Assembly (NCBI GenBank): GCA_949948835.1
Contig: CATLHF010000009.1
Location: 1-64,000 of the forward strand
Length of the DNA stretch: 64,000 nt
Reading direction: 5' to 3'
Source: an uncultured Clostridia bacterium
GTDB lineage: Bacteria; Bacillota; Clostridia; TANB77; CAG-508
Part shown: positions 10,717 to 20,920 of the stretch, piece after piece
How the letters are laid out: each line of letters starts with the position of its first letter
How positions within the stretch are numbered: the first letter of the stretch is position 1
The notes under the pieces: generated by a model
Told to the model about the DNA's origin: nothing
What the model saw: the letters and a program-made list of their open reading frames with translations, nothing else
Databases searched by the model: none
Position numbers and translations under genes: made by a program

Positions 10717-10891
10717 TATCTTTTCTCCTTTACCTTTTGTATTATATGTCTATTCTATAATAAGTATTTTCGTTATGCAATATTTTTAAGAAAAATAACT
10801 TCCCTTTTTTTGTTTTTTAACATATAATGTAGGAAGTTAAAATATATAATTATATGTTTTAAGGTACATAAGCTTTTAGGAGCGTGTAAAG

Positions 10892-11776
10892 ATGAAAAAA
10901 ATTTTATTTGAAGGTTGCGCAACTGCAATCGCTACACCTTTTACCGAATCTGGTGTGAATTATGAAGAATTCGGTCGTTTAATTGATTTTCAAATTGAAG
11001 AAGGAATTGATGCTTTGGTTGTTTGTGGAACAACGGGTGAATCTGCTACTATGACAGATGCTGAAAGAAAAGAAACCTTTGCTTTTGCTGTAAAAAAAGT
11101 AGCGAAACGTGTTCCTGTTATTATTGGAACTGGTAGTAACTGTACTCGTACTGCAATAGAGCTTACGAAATATGCCGAAAGTATTGGTGCCGATGGTGCC
11201 TTAGTTGTTACTCCTTACTATAACAAAGCAACACAAAAGGGGCTTGTTGAACATTATAAAGCAATTGCCTCTAATACGAATTTACCAATTATTATGTATA
11301 GTGTTCCAAGTAGAACAGGTGTTAATATTTTACCTAAAACTTGTTTGGAACTTTCTAAAATTCCAAATATTGTTGCGATTAAAGAAGCAAGTGGTAATTT
11401 ATCTCAAGTTGCTGAAATTGCATCATTATGCGGTGATAATTTAACTATTTATAGTGGAAATGATGATCAGATTTTACCTGTACTTTCTCTTGGTGGAAAA
11501 GGAGTTATCTCTGTTCTTTCTAATGTAGCACCAAAAAGAACAAGTAAAATGGTACATGATTATTTAAATGGCAATTTTGAGGATGCTAAAAAAGCACAAT
11601 TAGAAGCAATTGGATTAATTAATGCTTTATTTTGTGAAGTAAATCCAATCCCAGTAAAAGAGGCTTTAAATCTATTAGGATATTGTTTTGGAACCCCTAG
11701 ATTACCTTTAACACCATTATCAACTGAAAATAAAGTCCTATTAGAAAATGAAATGAAGCAATATGGTCTAATATAG
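10892..11776 (+). CDS. dapA: 4-hydroxy-tetrahydrodipicolinate synthase
   Basis: 294 aa; 'GCATAIATPF', 'GTTGESATMT', 'YYNKATQKGL', 'IKEASGN'. Confidence 0.96.
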   Translation: MKKILFEGCATAIATPFTESGVNYEEFGRLIDFQIEEGIDALVVCGTTGESATMTDAERKETFAFAVKKVAKRVPVIIGTGSNCTRTAIELTKYAESIGADGALVVTPYYNKATQKGLVEHYKAIASNTNLPIIMYSVPSRTGVNILPKTCLELSKIPNIVAIKEASGNLSQVAEIASLCGDNLTIYSGNDDQILPVLSLGGKGVISVLSNVAPKRTSKMVHDYLNGNFEDAKKAQLEAIGLINALFCEVNPIPVKEALNLLGYCFGTPRLPLTPLSTENKVLLENEMKQYGLI

Positions 11777-11895
11777 CTCCTTTACTCTATCTTATTATAT
11801 TACATTTTCTTTAAATTTTTCTTAAGTTACAGACAAATGAAGCCTTTTATGTTATACTTAAAAGAGTGAGAACAAATACCAAAGATTTATAGGAG

Positions 11896-12450
11896 ATGAA
11901 TTTTAAGTTTATGTTATTACTAGAAAAAGAAAATAAAGAAACGTTTCAAAGCGAGTTTGAACTAATTATAAAAGATTTAGTAGCAAATGAAACTGTACAA
12001 AAAATGAAGAATTTTAAACAACATTATGATACTTCTTGTTTTGAGCATTGTAGAAATGTTGCTTATTATAGTTATTTAATCTGTAAAAAATATCATTTGG
12101 ATTATATTTCAGCTGCTCGTGCTGGTATGTTACATGATTTATTTTTATATGATTGGAGAACAAAGCAAGATGGAAGAAAAGGTCTTCATGCCTTTACTCA
12201 CCCAAAAACTGCTTTCGAAAATGCCTCTAAATTATTTGATTTAAATAAAAAAGAAACTGATATTATTTTAAAACATATGTGGCCAGTAACCATTCTTTTT
12301 CCAAAGTATGCTGAAAGTTATGTAATTACTTTTGTTGATAAGTATTGTGCTGTACAAGAATCTGTAAATGCTTACAAATCTAAAAATGCAGTACAAAAAT
12401 TGTACCGTTATGCCTATGTGTTTTTAAGTATGTTCGTTATTTTAAGATAA
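11896..12450 (+). CDS. HD-domain protein (putative metal-dependent phosphohydrolase)
   Basis: 'CFEHCRNVAYYSYL...AGMLHDLFLYDW'. Confidence 0.8.
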   Translation: MNFKFMLLLEKENKETFQSEFELIIKDLVANETVQKMKNFKQHYDTSCFEHCRNVAYYSYLICKKYHLDYISAARAGMLHDLFLYDWRTKQDGRKGLHAFTHPKTAFENASKLFDLNKKETDIILKHMWPVTILFPKYAESYVITFVDKYCAVQESVNAYKSKNAVQKLYRYAYVFLSMFVILR

Positions 12451-12497
12451 GGGTTGCATATAAGGCAACCCTTATCCATATGAAAGGATGAAAAGAA

Positions 12498-13247
12498 ATG
12501 ATAAAAGTTCTAATTAATGGCTGTAATGGCCGAATGGGCCAAGTTTTAGTAAACGAAATTGATCGTTTTTCCGAATTATTGTTAGTTGGTGGTTTTGATA
12601 TTCACGACGAAGGAAAAAATACATTCCCTGTTTATTCAAAAATAGATGATATCAAAGAAAAACCAGATGTTATTGTGGATTTTAGCGTACCTGTTTCTAC
12701 TTTTAATATTTTAAAATATGCAGTAAGTAACAAAGTTCCTGTTGTGATTGCTACTACTGGATTTACCAAAGAGCAATTAGATGAAATCAAGGAATTTTCG
12801 AAACAAATTCCAATTTTTCAATCTTCTAATATGTCTTTTGATATTAATTTAATGAAAAAAATAGTAGCAGAAGTTGCTAAAAATTTAAAAGGAACTGACA
12901 TTGAAATTGTAGAAACACATCATAATCGTAAAGTAGATGCACCAAGTGGTACTGCTATTTTACTTGCTGATGCCATTAATGATGTAATGGATGAAAAATT
13001 AGACTATAATTTTAATCGTCATGATATTCACGAAAAAAGAAACTCAAATGAAATTGGTTTTTCTTCCATTCGTGGTGGTAATATTGTAGGAGAACATAGT
13101 GTTATGTTTTTTGGAGAACATGAGACATTTGAAATAAAACATACCTCTTATTCAAGAGATGTATTTGCAGAAGGTGCTCTAAAGGCTGCTGTATTTCTTG
13201 CAAATCAAAAACCTGGTTTCTATGGAATGGATGATATGGTTAAATAA
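12498..13247 (+). CDS. dapB: 4-hydroxy-tetrahydrodipicolinate reductase
   Basis: 249 aa; 'INGCNGRMGQVL', 'VETHHNRKVDAPSGTA'. Confidence 0.96.
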   Translation: MIKVLINGCNGRMGQVLVNEIDRFSELLLVGGFDIHDEGKNTFPVYSKIDDIKEKPDVIVDFSVPVSTFNILKYAVSNKVPVVIATTGFTKEQLDEIKEFSKQIPIFQSSNMSFDINLMKKIVAEVAKNLKGTDIEIVETHHNRKVDAPSGTAILLADAINDVMDEKLDYNFNRHDIHEKRNSNEIGFSSIRGGNIVGEHSVMFFGEHETFEIKHTSYSRDVFAEGALKAAVFLANQKPGFYGMDDMVK

Positions 13248-13248
13248 T

Positions 13249-13283
13249 AAAAAGTGCTTTCTAAAAAATAGAAAGCACTTTTA
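13249..13283. terminator. Bidirectional terminator between dapB and the DUF4363-like gene
   Basis: aaaagtgctttcta...tagaaagcactttt. Confidence 0.85.
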
Positions 13284-13670
13284 AAATATATTATCAATTG
13301 AGAATTCTTCTCTTTGCTTCACATTGTCTAAAATATAATCACATCGGTCAATACTATCAACTGCTTGCGAATCATCTTTCATTTCAATAAAACTTCTCAT
13401 AGAAATAATCGCTGTTTTTATTTTTTCGATTTCTGCATGTTCAATATAAAGAGCAATCGTATCATCTAGTTCTTCCCATTTATCAAATGTTTCATTTGCT
13501 TTTTTTAGAGCCATTTCATAGTCTGGTTCTTGTTTGATTAATTCTTGTTTTGTATGATTTAAATGTTGTTTTGTCTCATTTACTGCATATTCAGTATAAT
13601 TTTGTGTCACATAATTTAGTCCAAAAATAACAACTGCAATGATAATACTGATAATTACTTCTTTATACAT
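13281..13670 (-). CDS. DUF4363-like membrane-anchored protein
   Basis: 'MYKEVIISIIIAVVIFGLNYV' TM plus helical domain; RBS 'aaaggagagaagg' upstream of 13670. Confidence 0.7.
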   Translation of the reverse strand: MYKEVIISIIIAVVIFGLNYVTQNYTEYAVNETKQHLNHTKQELIKQEPDYEMALKKANETFDKWEELDDTIALYIEHAEIEKIKTAIISMRSFIEMKDDSQAVDSIDRCDYILDNVKQREEFSIDNIF

Positions 13671-14344
13671 CCTTCTCTCCTTTCTTTTGGCAGAAAATTT
13701 GTCCTTTTCCATCAAAAGTAACTAGCAATGCCTCTTCTGGCTTCATTCCAAATTTTTCAATTTGTTTTGAAAGCCAAGTATAGTTTCTTCCAATTTTTTG
13801 TAAATTGTTTTCCATTATTTTTCCATCTACCACCAGGTCATATGGAATTCCTTCATATTCTGGCATAATATTAAAATCTTCTGGAATCGTCGTTCTTTTA
13901 TTTGGCTTTTGAATAACTGTTAAGTCTCCGAGAAGTTTCTAAAATGGCATATTCTACATCCCCTACACTTGCTACACTATTTCCTCGTAATCTTTCTTCT
14001 AATTCATTAATCGTAAATCGTTCTTTGATTAATGCTTTTTCATCAATTTTTCCACGATAAATTAAAATTCGTGGTTTACCACAAATGATTTCTCTTGCTT
14101 TCACACTTTTTAGATTAATAAAAGAAATTAGTAAATGCATAATTAATAATCCAAAGATAGGAATAATTCCTCTTGTAATTGGAATTCCTGTTTCTGTCAT
14201 GGGAATTGAAGCAAGGTCTGCAATCATAATAGATATTGCAAGCTCAAATGGTTGAAGTTGTCCTATTTCTCTTTTTCCCATTAAACGCATAACAACTAAA
14301 ACAACTATGTATAAAAAAATCGCTCTTATAAATGTAATTAGCAT
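13663..14344 (-). CDS. DUF421/YetF family membrane protein, interrupted by +1 shift at in-frame CGG (13930-13928)
   Basis: ORFs 13898..14344 and 13663..13866 join when C13930 is skipped: '...GDVEYAILETSGDLTVIQKPNKRTTIPEDFNIMPEYEGIPYDLVVDGKI...'. Confidence 0.92.
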
Positions 14345-14526
14345 AAAATTTTCACTTCCATTTCTATTTATTTAACAATATTTTTTACCATTTTTTTAGA
14401 TTTATACAATTGTTTCGAATAATTTTTATTTTTTTGTTCATAATAAAGTCATACACATTGCAATTTTTATATAATAGAAATTTCTATTATACAATTTATC
14501 TTTTTAAAGATAGGAGGTTTCTTAAA

Positions 14527-14904
14527 ATGGATAACGAAAGAAGTAATGTCCAAAGTTCTAGTGGAACAAGTACAATTGGACAAATCATATGGAGATTTGT
14601 AGCAGCTGCTGTTGTTCTTGCAATTACTGCCTTTTTCACACCTGGATTTACCATAAATAATATATGGGCTTTAGCACTTGCTGCTGTTGTTCTTACTGTT
14701 ATTGATTATTTAATTGTAAGATTTACAGGGCTACATGCTAGTCCTTTTGGAAAAGGATTTGTAGGATTTGTCCTTTCTGCTGCTGTTCTATATGTAACTC
14801 AATATTTTGTTGCAGGATATACCATTTCTTGGATTGCTGCCATAATTGGTGCGTTAGTATATGGTGTTGTTGATTACTTTATTCCTGGTGATAACTCACT
14901 ATAG
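14527..14904 (+). CDS. Small 4-TM membrane protein, phage-holin-superfamily-IV/YvlD-like
   Basis: 'MDNERSNVQSS...' after RBS 'aggagg'; four hydrophobic segments. Confidence 0.7.
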   Translation: MDNERSNVQSSSGTSTIGQIIWRFVAAAVVLAITAFFTPGFTINNIWALALAAVVLTVIDYLIVRFTGLHASPFGKGFVGFVLSAAVLYVTQYFVAGYTISWIAAIIGALVYGVVDYFIPGDNSL

Positions 14905-14957
14905 GATAAAAAAGAAGATACAATAAATAACATAGAATTATTTATTGTATCTTCTTT
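14905..14957. terminator. Bidirectional terminator
   Basis: aaaagaagatacaataaat...atttattgtatcttctttt. Confidence 0.85.
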
Positions 14958-14962
14958 TCTAT

Positions 14963-16231
14963 TTACTTTCTGTTCCAACCTTCTTTATTGGTTTGTCTTT
15001 GTCTTGCAATGGCTAGTGAGTCATCTGGTACATCATCTGTTATGGTTGATCCTGCTGCTACAAAGGTATTTTTTCCTAATGTTACTGGTGCGACTAGATT
15101 TGTGTTTGAGCCAATGAAAGAATTATCTCCTATGATTGTTTTGCTTTTGTTAAAACCATCATAGTTACAAGTAATCGTTCCACATCCAATATTGGTTTTT
15201 ACTCCAATTTCACAATCTCCCATGTAAGAAAGGTGTGGTATTTTAGTACCTTCTCCAATAATTGCTTTTTTTATTTCGACAAAGCTTCCTATTTTTACTT
15301 TGTTGCTAAGTCTACATCCTTCACGAATATATGCATTTGGTCCTATTTCACAATCTTCTCCAATCACAACTCCAGATTTAATGGTTGTATTTGGATGAAT
15401 AACAGTATCAATTCCAATTTCTACATCATCATAAATGTATGTATTATTAATATCTTCAATGGTAACACCGTTTTTCATGTGTTCTGTATTAATGCGAAGT
15501 TGTAATGCTTTTGTTAATACTTGTAAATCCATTCGATCATTTACACCTAATACTTCTGCATTATCAGATACAACAATAGAACCAGTTCTTAATCCTTTAT
15601 CATACATAATTTTAATAACATCTGTTAAATAATATTCTTTTTGTGCATTGTCATTTTTTAATTCTTTTAGTGCCTTTAGTAACTCTTCAATATCAAAACA
15701 ATACATACCAAGATTTACTTCTTTAATATATTGTTGTTGTTCTACCGTACAATCTTTATGTTCAATAATCTCTTGGATTCCCCCATCTCTATCATGAATA
15801 ATTTTTCCATATGGTAAAATATCATCGTGAACCATAGTAAGAATTGTTGCACTTTCTCCTCTTGCATTCGCTACATCTACTAATTTTTTTAAGGTTTCTG
15901 GTCTCATAATTGGATGGTCTCCATTTAAGACTAATACCTTTCCTTTTCTTCCCTCTAGTAATTGTGCTGCTTGCATAACCGCATGCCCTGTTCCTAATTG
16001 TTCTTCTTGTACTGCATATCTTACAGAATCTGCCAATACTTCTTGTATTTGTTCTTTTTGATAACCAACAACAGTAATTACTTCTTTTATTCCTGCTCTT
16101 TTTACATTTTCTACTGCTCTTCTAATAATTTCTTTTCCATATATTTTATGTACTAATTTTGATTTTTTGGATTTCATTCTTGTACCTTTTCCTGCCGCCA
16201 TTACAATCGCTAATACATCTTGCTCCATCAT
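14963..16231 (-). CDS. glmU: Bifunctional UDP-N-acetylglucosamine pyrophosphorylase / glucosamine-1-phosphate N-acetyltransferase
   Basis: 'AIVMAAGKGTRMKSKKSKLVH', left-handed beta-helix repeats 'VIGEDCEIGPNAYIREGC', 'NYDGFNKSKTIIGDNSFIGSN'. Confidence 0.95.
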   Translation of the reverse strand: MMEQDVLAIVMAAGKGTRMKSKKSKLVHKIYGKEIIRRAVENVKRAGIKEVITVVGYQKEQIQEVLADSVRYAVQEEQLGTGHAVMQAAQLLEGRKGKVLVLNGDHPIMRPETLKKLVDVANARGESATILTMVHDDILPYGKIIHDRDGGIQEIIEHKDCTVEQQQYIKEVNLGMYCFDIEELLKALKELKNDNAQKEYYLTDVIKIMYDKGLRTGSIVVSDNAEVLGVNDRMDLQVLTKALQLRINTEHMKNGVTIEDINNTYIYDDVEIGIDTVIHPNTTIKSGVVIGEDCEIGPNAYIREGCRLSNKVKIGSFVEIKKAIIGEGTKIPHLSYMGDCEIGVKTNIGCGTITCNYDGFNKSKTIIGDNSFIGSNTNLVAPVTLGKNTFVAAGSTITDDVPDDSLAIARQRQTNKEGWNRK

Positions 16232-16447
16232 AACATCTATCCTTTCTGTTAGTCGTTATTTTTCTAATTTCACGTTCTACATTTTATCACAAAAAAATAT
16301 AGAATGCAATACTACCTTCATTATCATATTCTGCATCAGTATTTTTCGTTAAATTTTTTATAAAAAATAGGAATAATCTAGGTTCTAACAAATATACATT
16401 AGTAAAGTTGATTTTGTACAAACATTTTTTGAGGGGGTAAAAAACAA

Positions 16448-17926
16448 ATGGAAAATTTAAGCTTATATCAAGATATAGCAAAACGTACAGATGGAGACAT
16501 CTACATAGGAGTGGTGGGACCTGTTCGAACTGGAAAATCTACTTTTATTAAAAAATTCATGGACCTATTAGTCATTCCAAACATTGATAACGAATACAAG
16601 AAAGAACGTGCAAAAGATGAATTACCACAAAGTGCAGCAGGCAGAACTATTATGACGACAGAACCAAAATTTGTGCCTAATGAAGCAATTGATATTACAA
16701 TTGGTGATAATTTAAAATTGAAAACAAGATTAGTGGATTGTGTTGGATATTTAGTTAATAATGCGATTGGTTATTTGGAAGATGAAACACCTAGAATGGT
16801 AAAAACGCCTTGGTCAGAAGAAGAAATTCCTTTTGAACAAGCAGCGGAAATTGGAACCAAAAAGGTCATTCAAGAACATTCTACTATCGGTATTTTGGTA
16901 ACCACAGATGGAAGTATCACCGATATTCCAAGAGAAGATTATATTAGTGCTGAAGAACGAGTTGTAAAAGAATTAAAAGAACTTAATAAACCATTTATTA
17001 TTGTTCTAAATTCCAATGAACCTTATTCTGAATATACCAAAGAGCTTGCAAGAAAATTAGAAGATAAATATCAAACAAGTGTTATTCCAACCGATTGTGC
17101 TAATTTAAATAGTGATGATTTAAATGATATTTTTGCCAGAATTTTATATGAGTTCCCAATTGAACGAATTAATATTAATTTTCCAAAGTGGGTTGATGGT
17201 TTAAATGATGAGCATTGGTTAAAACAAAATTTATATACACAAATCCAAGAAGCTTTTTCAGATGTCAAAATGTTAAAGCAGATTGATGCTTCTATTAGTC
17301 ATATTTTAAAAACCGATATTATTGAAAAAACTTCACTAGATGAAATTTTACTTGGTAATGGTAATGTTAACATTTCCATTCAATTAAAAGAAGAACTATT
17401 CTATAAGGTATTAACCGAAATTTCAGGTGTAGAAATTAGTAATGAGGGTGACTTATTTTCTACCATTACTACTCTTGCTTCTACCAAAAAAGAGTATGAT
17501 AAAATAGCCTATGCCTTAGAAGAAGTAAAACAAAAAGGATATGGTATTGTTACCCCTTCTATTGATGAACTTATTTTAGACGAACCAGAAATGGTAAAAC
17601 AGGGTTCTCGTTTTGGTGTAAAACTAAAAGCGACAGCTCCAAGTATTCATCTTATTCGTGCAAATATTGAAACTGAAGTATCTCCAATTGTTGGCAGTGA
17701 AAAACAATCTGAAGAATTAGTTAACTACCTACTTTCCGAATTTGAATCTGACCCACAAAAAATCTGGGAATCTAACATCTTTGGAAAGAGCTTACATGAA
17801 TTAGTAAATGAAGGATTACAAAACAAACTTTGCCGAATGCCAGAAGATGCTCAAGGAAAATTACAAGAAACACTAGAGCGTATTGTAAATGAAGGTAGCG
17901 GTGGATTAATTTGTATTATATTATAA
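16448..17926 (+). CDS. spoIVA: Stage IV sporulation protein A
   Basis: 492 aa; 'DIYIGVVGPVRTGKSTFIKKFMDLLVIPNI' Walker A and SpoIVA signature. Confidence 0.97.
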   Translation: MENLSLYQDIAKRTDGDIYIGVVGPVRTGKSTFIKKFMDLLVIPNIDNEYKKERAKDELPQSAAGRTIMTTEPKFVPNEAIDITIGDNLKLKTRLVDCVGYLVNNAIGYLEDETPRMVKTPWSEEEIPFEQAAEIGTKKVIQEHSTIGILVTTDGSITDIPREDYISAEERVVKELKELNKPFIIVLNSNEPYSEYTKELARKLEDKYQTSVIPTDCANLNSDDLNDIFARILYEFPIERININFPKWVDGLNDEHWLKQNLYTQIQEAFSDVKMLKQIDASISHILKTDIIEKTSLDEILLGNGNVNISIQLKEELFYKVLTEISGVEISNEGDLFSTITTLASTKKEYDKIAYALEEVKQKGYGIVTPSIDELILDEPEMVKQGSRFGVKLKATAPSIHLIRANIETEVSPIVGSEKQSEELVNYLLSEFESDPQKIWESNIFGKSLHELVNEGLQNKLCRMPEDAQGKLQETLERIVNEGSGGLICIIL

Positions 17927-17931
17927 TCTCT

Positions 17932-17975
17932 ATAGAAAGTTGCTATTATGCAACTTTCTATATTTTTTTATTTTT
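17932..17975 (+). terminator. Terminator of spoIVA
   Basis: atagaaagttgc-tattat-gcaactttctat + T-rich run. Confidence 0.85.
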
Positions 17976-18042
17976 TCATATGCATATTTATTTCCTTTTT
18001 TGTTAAAAATATGTGAAAAGAATAAAAATTAGATTGGAGTAA

Positions 18043-19783
18043 ATGAAAGTGAATCAAGAAAAAAAGAATCTGATTATAAATACTCTTCAAAGTTTATTCT
18101 CTTATCAACCTCACCAAGAATATAACTTTTCCATACCAGAAACCAAAGAAGATACGCAAAATGATACTTCTTTAGAACCTTCTTCTGAAAATAGTACATT
18201 AAGCTCAAATGCACCTAAAAATGTATTTCCTACTCTTAGTGTGAATTTAGAAGTAATTACTTCAAGATATAATACTATGATTAATAGTGATATTGTTGTA
18301 AGAGAATTTAGTTTAACTGCAAAAAACAAAGAATATAAAGCATTTTTGTTATATATTGATGGGATGGTAGATACCACAAGTATTAACCATTTTGTCCTTG
18401 ACCCTTTGATGCTTCGAAATTTATCAAATACTTATCAAAACCCAGAAAATGAAATTGTAAAAGAAGCAGTTTCTAGTAATATTGTGGTACGAAAAGTAAA
18501 AAAATTTGATTTACCAACTTATATTTTAAACCACTTGGTTCCACAAAATAGTGTAAAACAGCTGGATACCTTTGATGACGTGGCTTCTAGTGTCAATTCT
18601 GGTAATTGTGCTCTTTTTGTAGATACCCTAAACATTGTATTTGATATTGATGTAAAAGGATTTAAACAAAGAAGCCTTGGAAAACCGGAAAATGAAATGG
18701 TTATTCGTGGCTCTCAAGAAGCATTCACAGAAAATATTCGTACCAATACTTCCCTATTACGACGTTTTATTAATAACGAAGATTTGATTATTGAAAATTT
18801 AGAAGTCGGTAGTTTGACAAAAACCAAATGTGCCATTTGTTATATGGAAAATATCGCAAATAATGACTTAGTTGCAGAGGTAAAATACCGATTAAACAAT
18901 ATTGATGTTGATAGTATTATTTCTTCTCGGACAATTAGAACAATTAATTGAAGATGATGGTAAATTCAGTCTTCCTCAGTTAATTTCTACCGAAAGACCA
19001 GATAAAGCAAGTAATTTTTTATTAGAAGGTAGAGTGGTTGTTTTAGTAAATGATAGTCCCTACTGTCTTATTGCCCCAGGTACTTTTATTGACTTTATCA
19101 CTTCTCCCGAGGATTTAAATTTAAAATTTCAGTTTTCTAATTTACTAAAAGTTATTCGTATTTTTGCTGTTATTTTAACATTACTCTTACCTGGATTTTA
19201 TGTGGCAATTACAAATTTTCACCAAGAGCTAATTCCAACAGAACTATTATTTGCAATTGTCTCATCCCGTGAAAATGTTCCTCTTCCGATTATTTTTGAA
19301 ATTTTAGTAATGGAAATTTCATTTGAATTAATCCGTGAAGCAGGTCTTCGTGTTCCTTCTCCTATTGGTCCAACCATTGGAATTGTTGGTGCTCTTATTT
19401 TGGGACAATCAGCAGTAGATGCCAATATTGTAAGTCCTATTTTAATTATTATTGTAGCAATTACTGCCATTGCTTCTTTTGCCATTCCAGATTTTTCGTT
19501 TGGCTTTCATTGCCGTGTAACACGATTTACCTATATTCTTTTAGGTTACTTTTTAGGATTTTTAGGCATTGGACTTTGTTTGTTTGTGCACTTCTTAATC
19601 CTTGCTGATTTAAAATCCTTTGGTTATTCTTATTTACAACCATTTGCCCCTGTCACTAAAGATTATAAAGGAATCTTTCTATCTCCTTCTTGGAAAAGAG
19701 AACATAGAGCAGATTTCTTAAATACAAAAAGGCCAAAACGACAACCTAATATTAGTATGCTTTGGAAACATTTAAATAAATAA
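18043..19783 (+). CDS. gerKA: Spore germination receptor A-subunit (GerKA/GerAA family), interrupted by +1 shift at in-frame CGG (18928-18930)
   Basis: ORFs 18043..18951 and 18902..19783 join when C18928 is skipped: 'NNIDVDSIISSGQLEQLIEDDGKFSLPQLISTERPDK...' (about 579 aa). Confidence 0.93.
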
Positions 19784-19798
19784 GAGGAGGTTTATCAT

Positions 19799-20920
19799 AT
19801 GAGTAGCTCAAAACTTGGTACAATAGAAGGAATTAGTTTTATTGTAATTATTGTTTTAAATCAAATTGTACTAAATTTACCACAAAACGTATTAGAACAA
19901 TGTGGTCCTTCTACTCCTTTAAATTTAATTTACATTACCATTTTGGTGTCTCTCTTTTTAGCAATTATATTAAAACTTTGGAAACCTTTTGGTAATAGTG
20001 ATATTTTAGATATTAGTGAGTTTTTAGGAGGAACTGTATTAAAAATAGTATTAGGTGTTTTATTTATTTGCTATTTTATAACAATATCTTCTACTCTTCT
20101 TCGTAATTTCTCAGAGATTATAAAATTGGTTTATTTTGAAAAAGCGACGATTTGTTTAATGTTATTATTCTTTTTACTTGCTGCAGCCATTGCAAATCGA
20201 TTTGGTTTTAGGGCCATTATCAAATGTAATTTAATCATTGTTCCTATCGTACTTTTGAACTTACTTATTGCATTTTTTTGCGTTTCCTCTCGATTTGAAT
20301 TTAACCGAATTTTTCCTATTTTTGGATATGGTTTGAATCAAACCTTTTTTAGTGGTATGAGTAATCTATTTGCATTTACTGGAATTAGTTATCTTTACTT
20401 TTTAAAACCATTACTAAAAGAACCAAATGATTTTGCTAAAGTTAGTCATCTTTCAATTGGTATTTCTGCTTTTTACTTATTTTTAAGTGTTACAACATTA
20501 ATTTTCTCTTTTGCAGATGTATTAACTATTAACGAAATTTCTCCTATTTATTTACTAATTCGTGGTACTGATTTTGGAAGATTTTTGCAGAAGCCTGATG
20601 CCTTGTTTATTTTAGGTTGGATTTTATCCTTAATGTCTTATTTAAGTATTACTATATGGTTAATTAGTAACATTTTTAAAAAGATAGCAAAAATACATGA
20701 TTCAAAACCGATGGTTTATGGGTTTTCGGCACTTGTTTTTGTATTTGCATTAATTCCTAAAAATATTGCTGAAATTCGATGGATACAAGTTTTTGTTTTC
20801 CGATATTTTACCATTATTCTAGTATTTATTATTAGTTTTTTTATCCTTCTTTTTGCTAATCTAAAATATAAAAAGAAACATTCTAAAAAAGATTCGGAGG
20901 TTTTGGCAAAAAATGAGTAA
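19799..20920 (+). CDS. gerKB: Spore germination receptor B-subunit (GerKB-type endospore permease)
   Basis: 373 aa multi-TM protein between A and C subunits. Confidence 0.88.
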   Translation: MSSSKLGTIEGISFIVIIVLNQIVLNLPQNVLEQCGPSTPLNLIYITILVSLFLAIILKLWKPFGNSDILDISEFLGGTVLKIVLGVLFICYFITISSTLLRNFSEIIKLVYFEKATICLMLLFFLLAAAIANRFGFRAIIKCNLIIVPIVLLNLLIAFFCVSSRFEFNRIFPIFGYGLNQTFFSGMSNLFAFTGISYLYFLKPLLKEPNDFAKVSHLSIGISAFYLFLSVTTLIFSFADVLTINEISPIYLLIRGTDFGRFLQKPDALFILGWILSLMSYLSITIWLISNIFKKIAKIHDSKPMVYGFSALVFVFALIPKNIAEIRWIQVFVFRYFTIILVFIISFFILLFANLKYKKKHSKKDSEVLAKNE

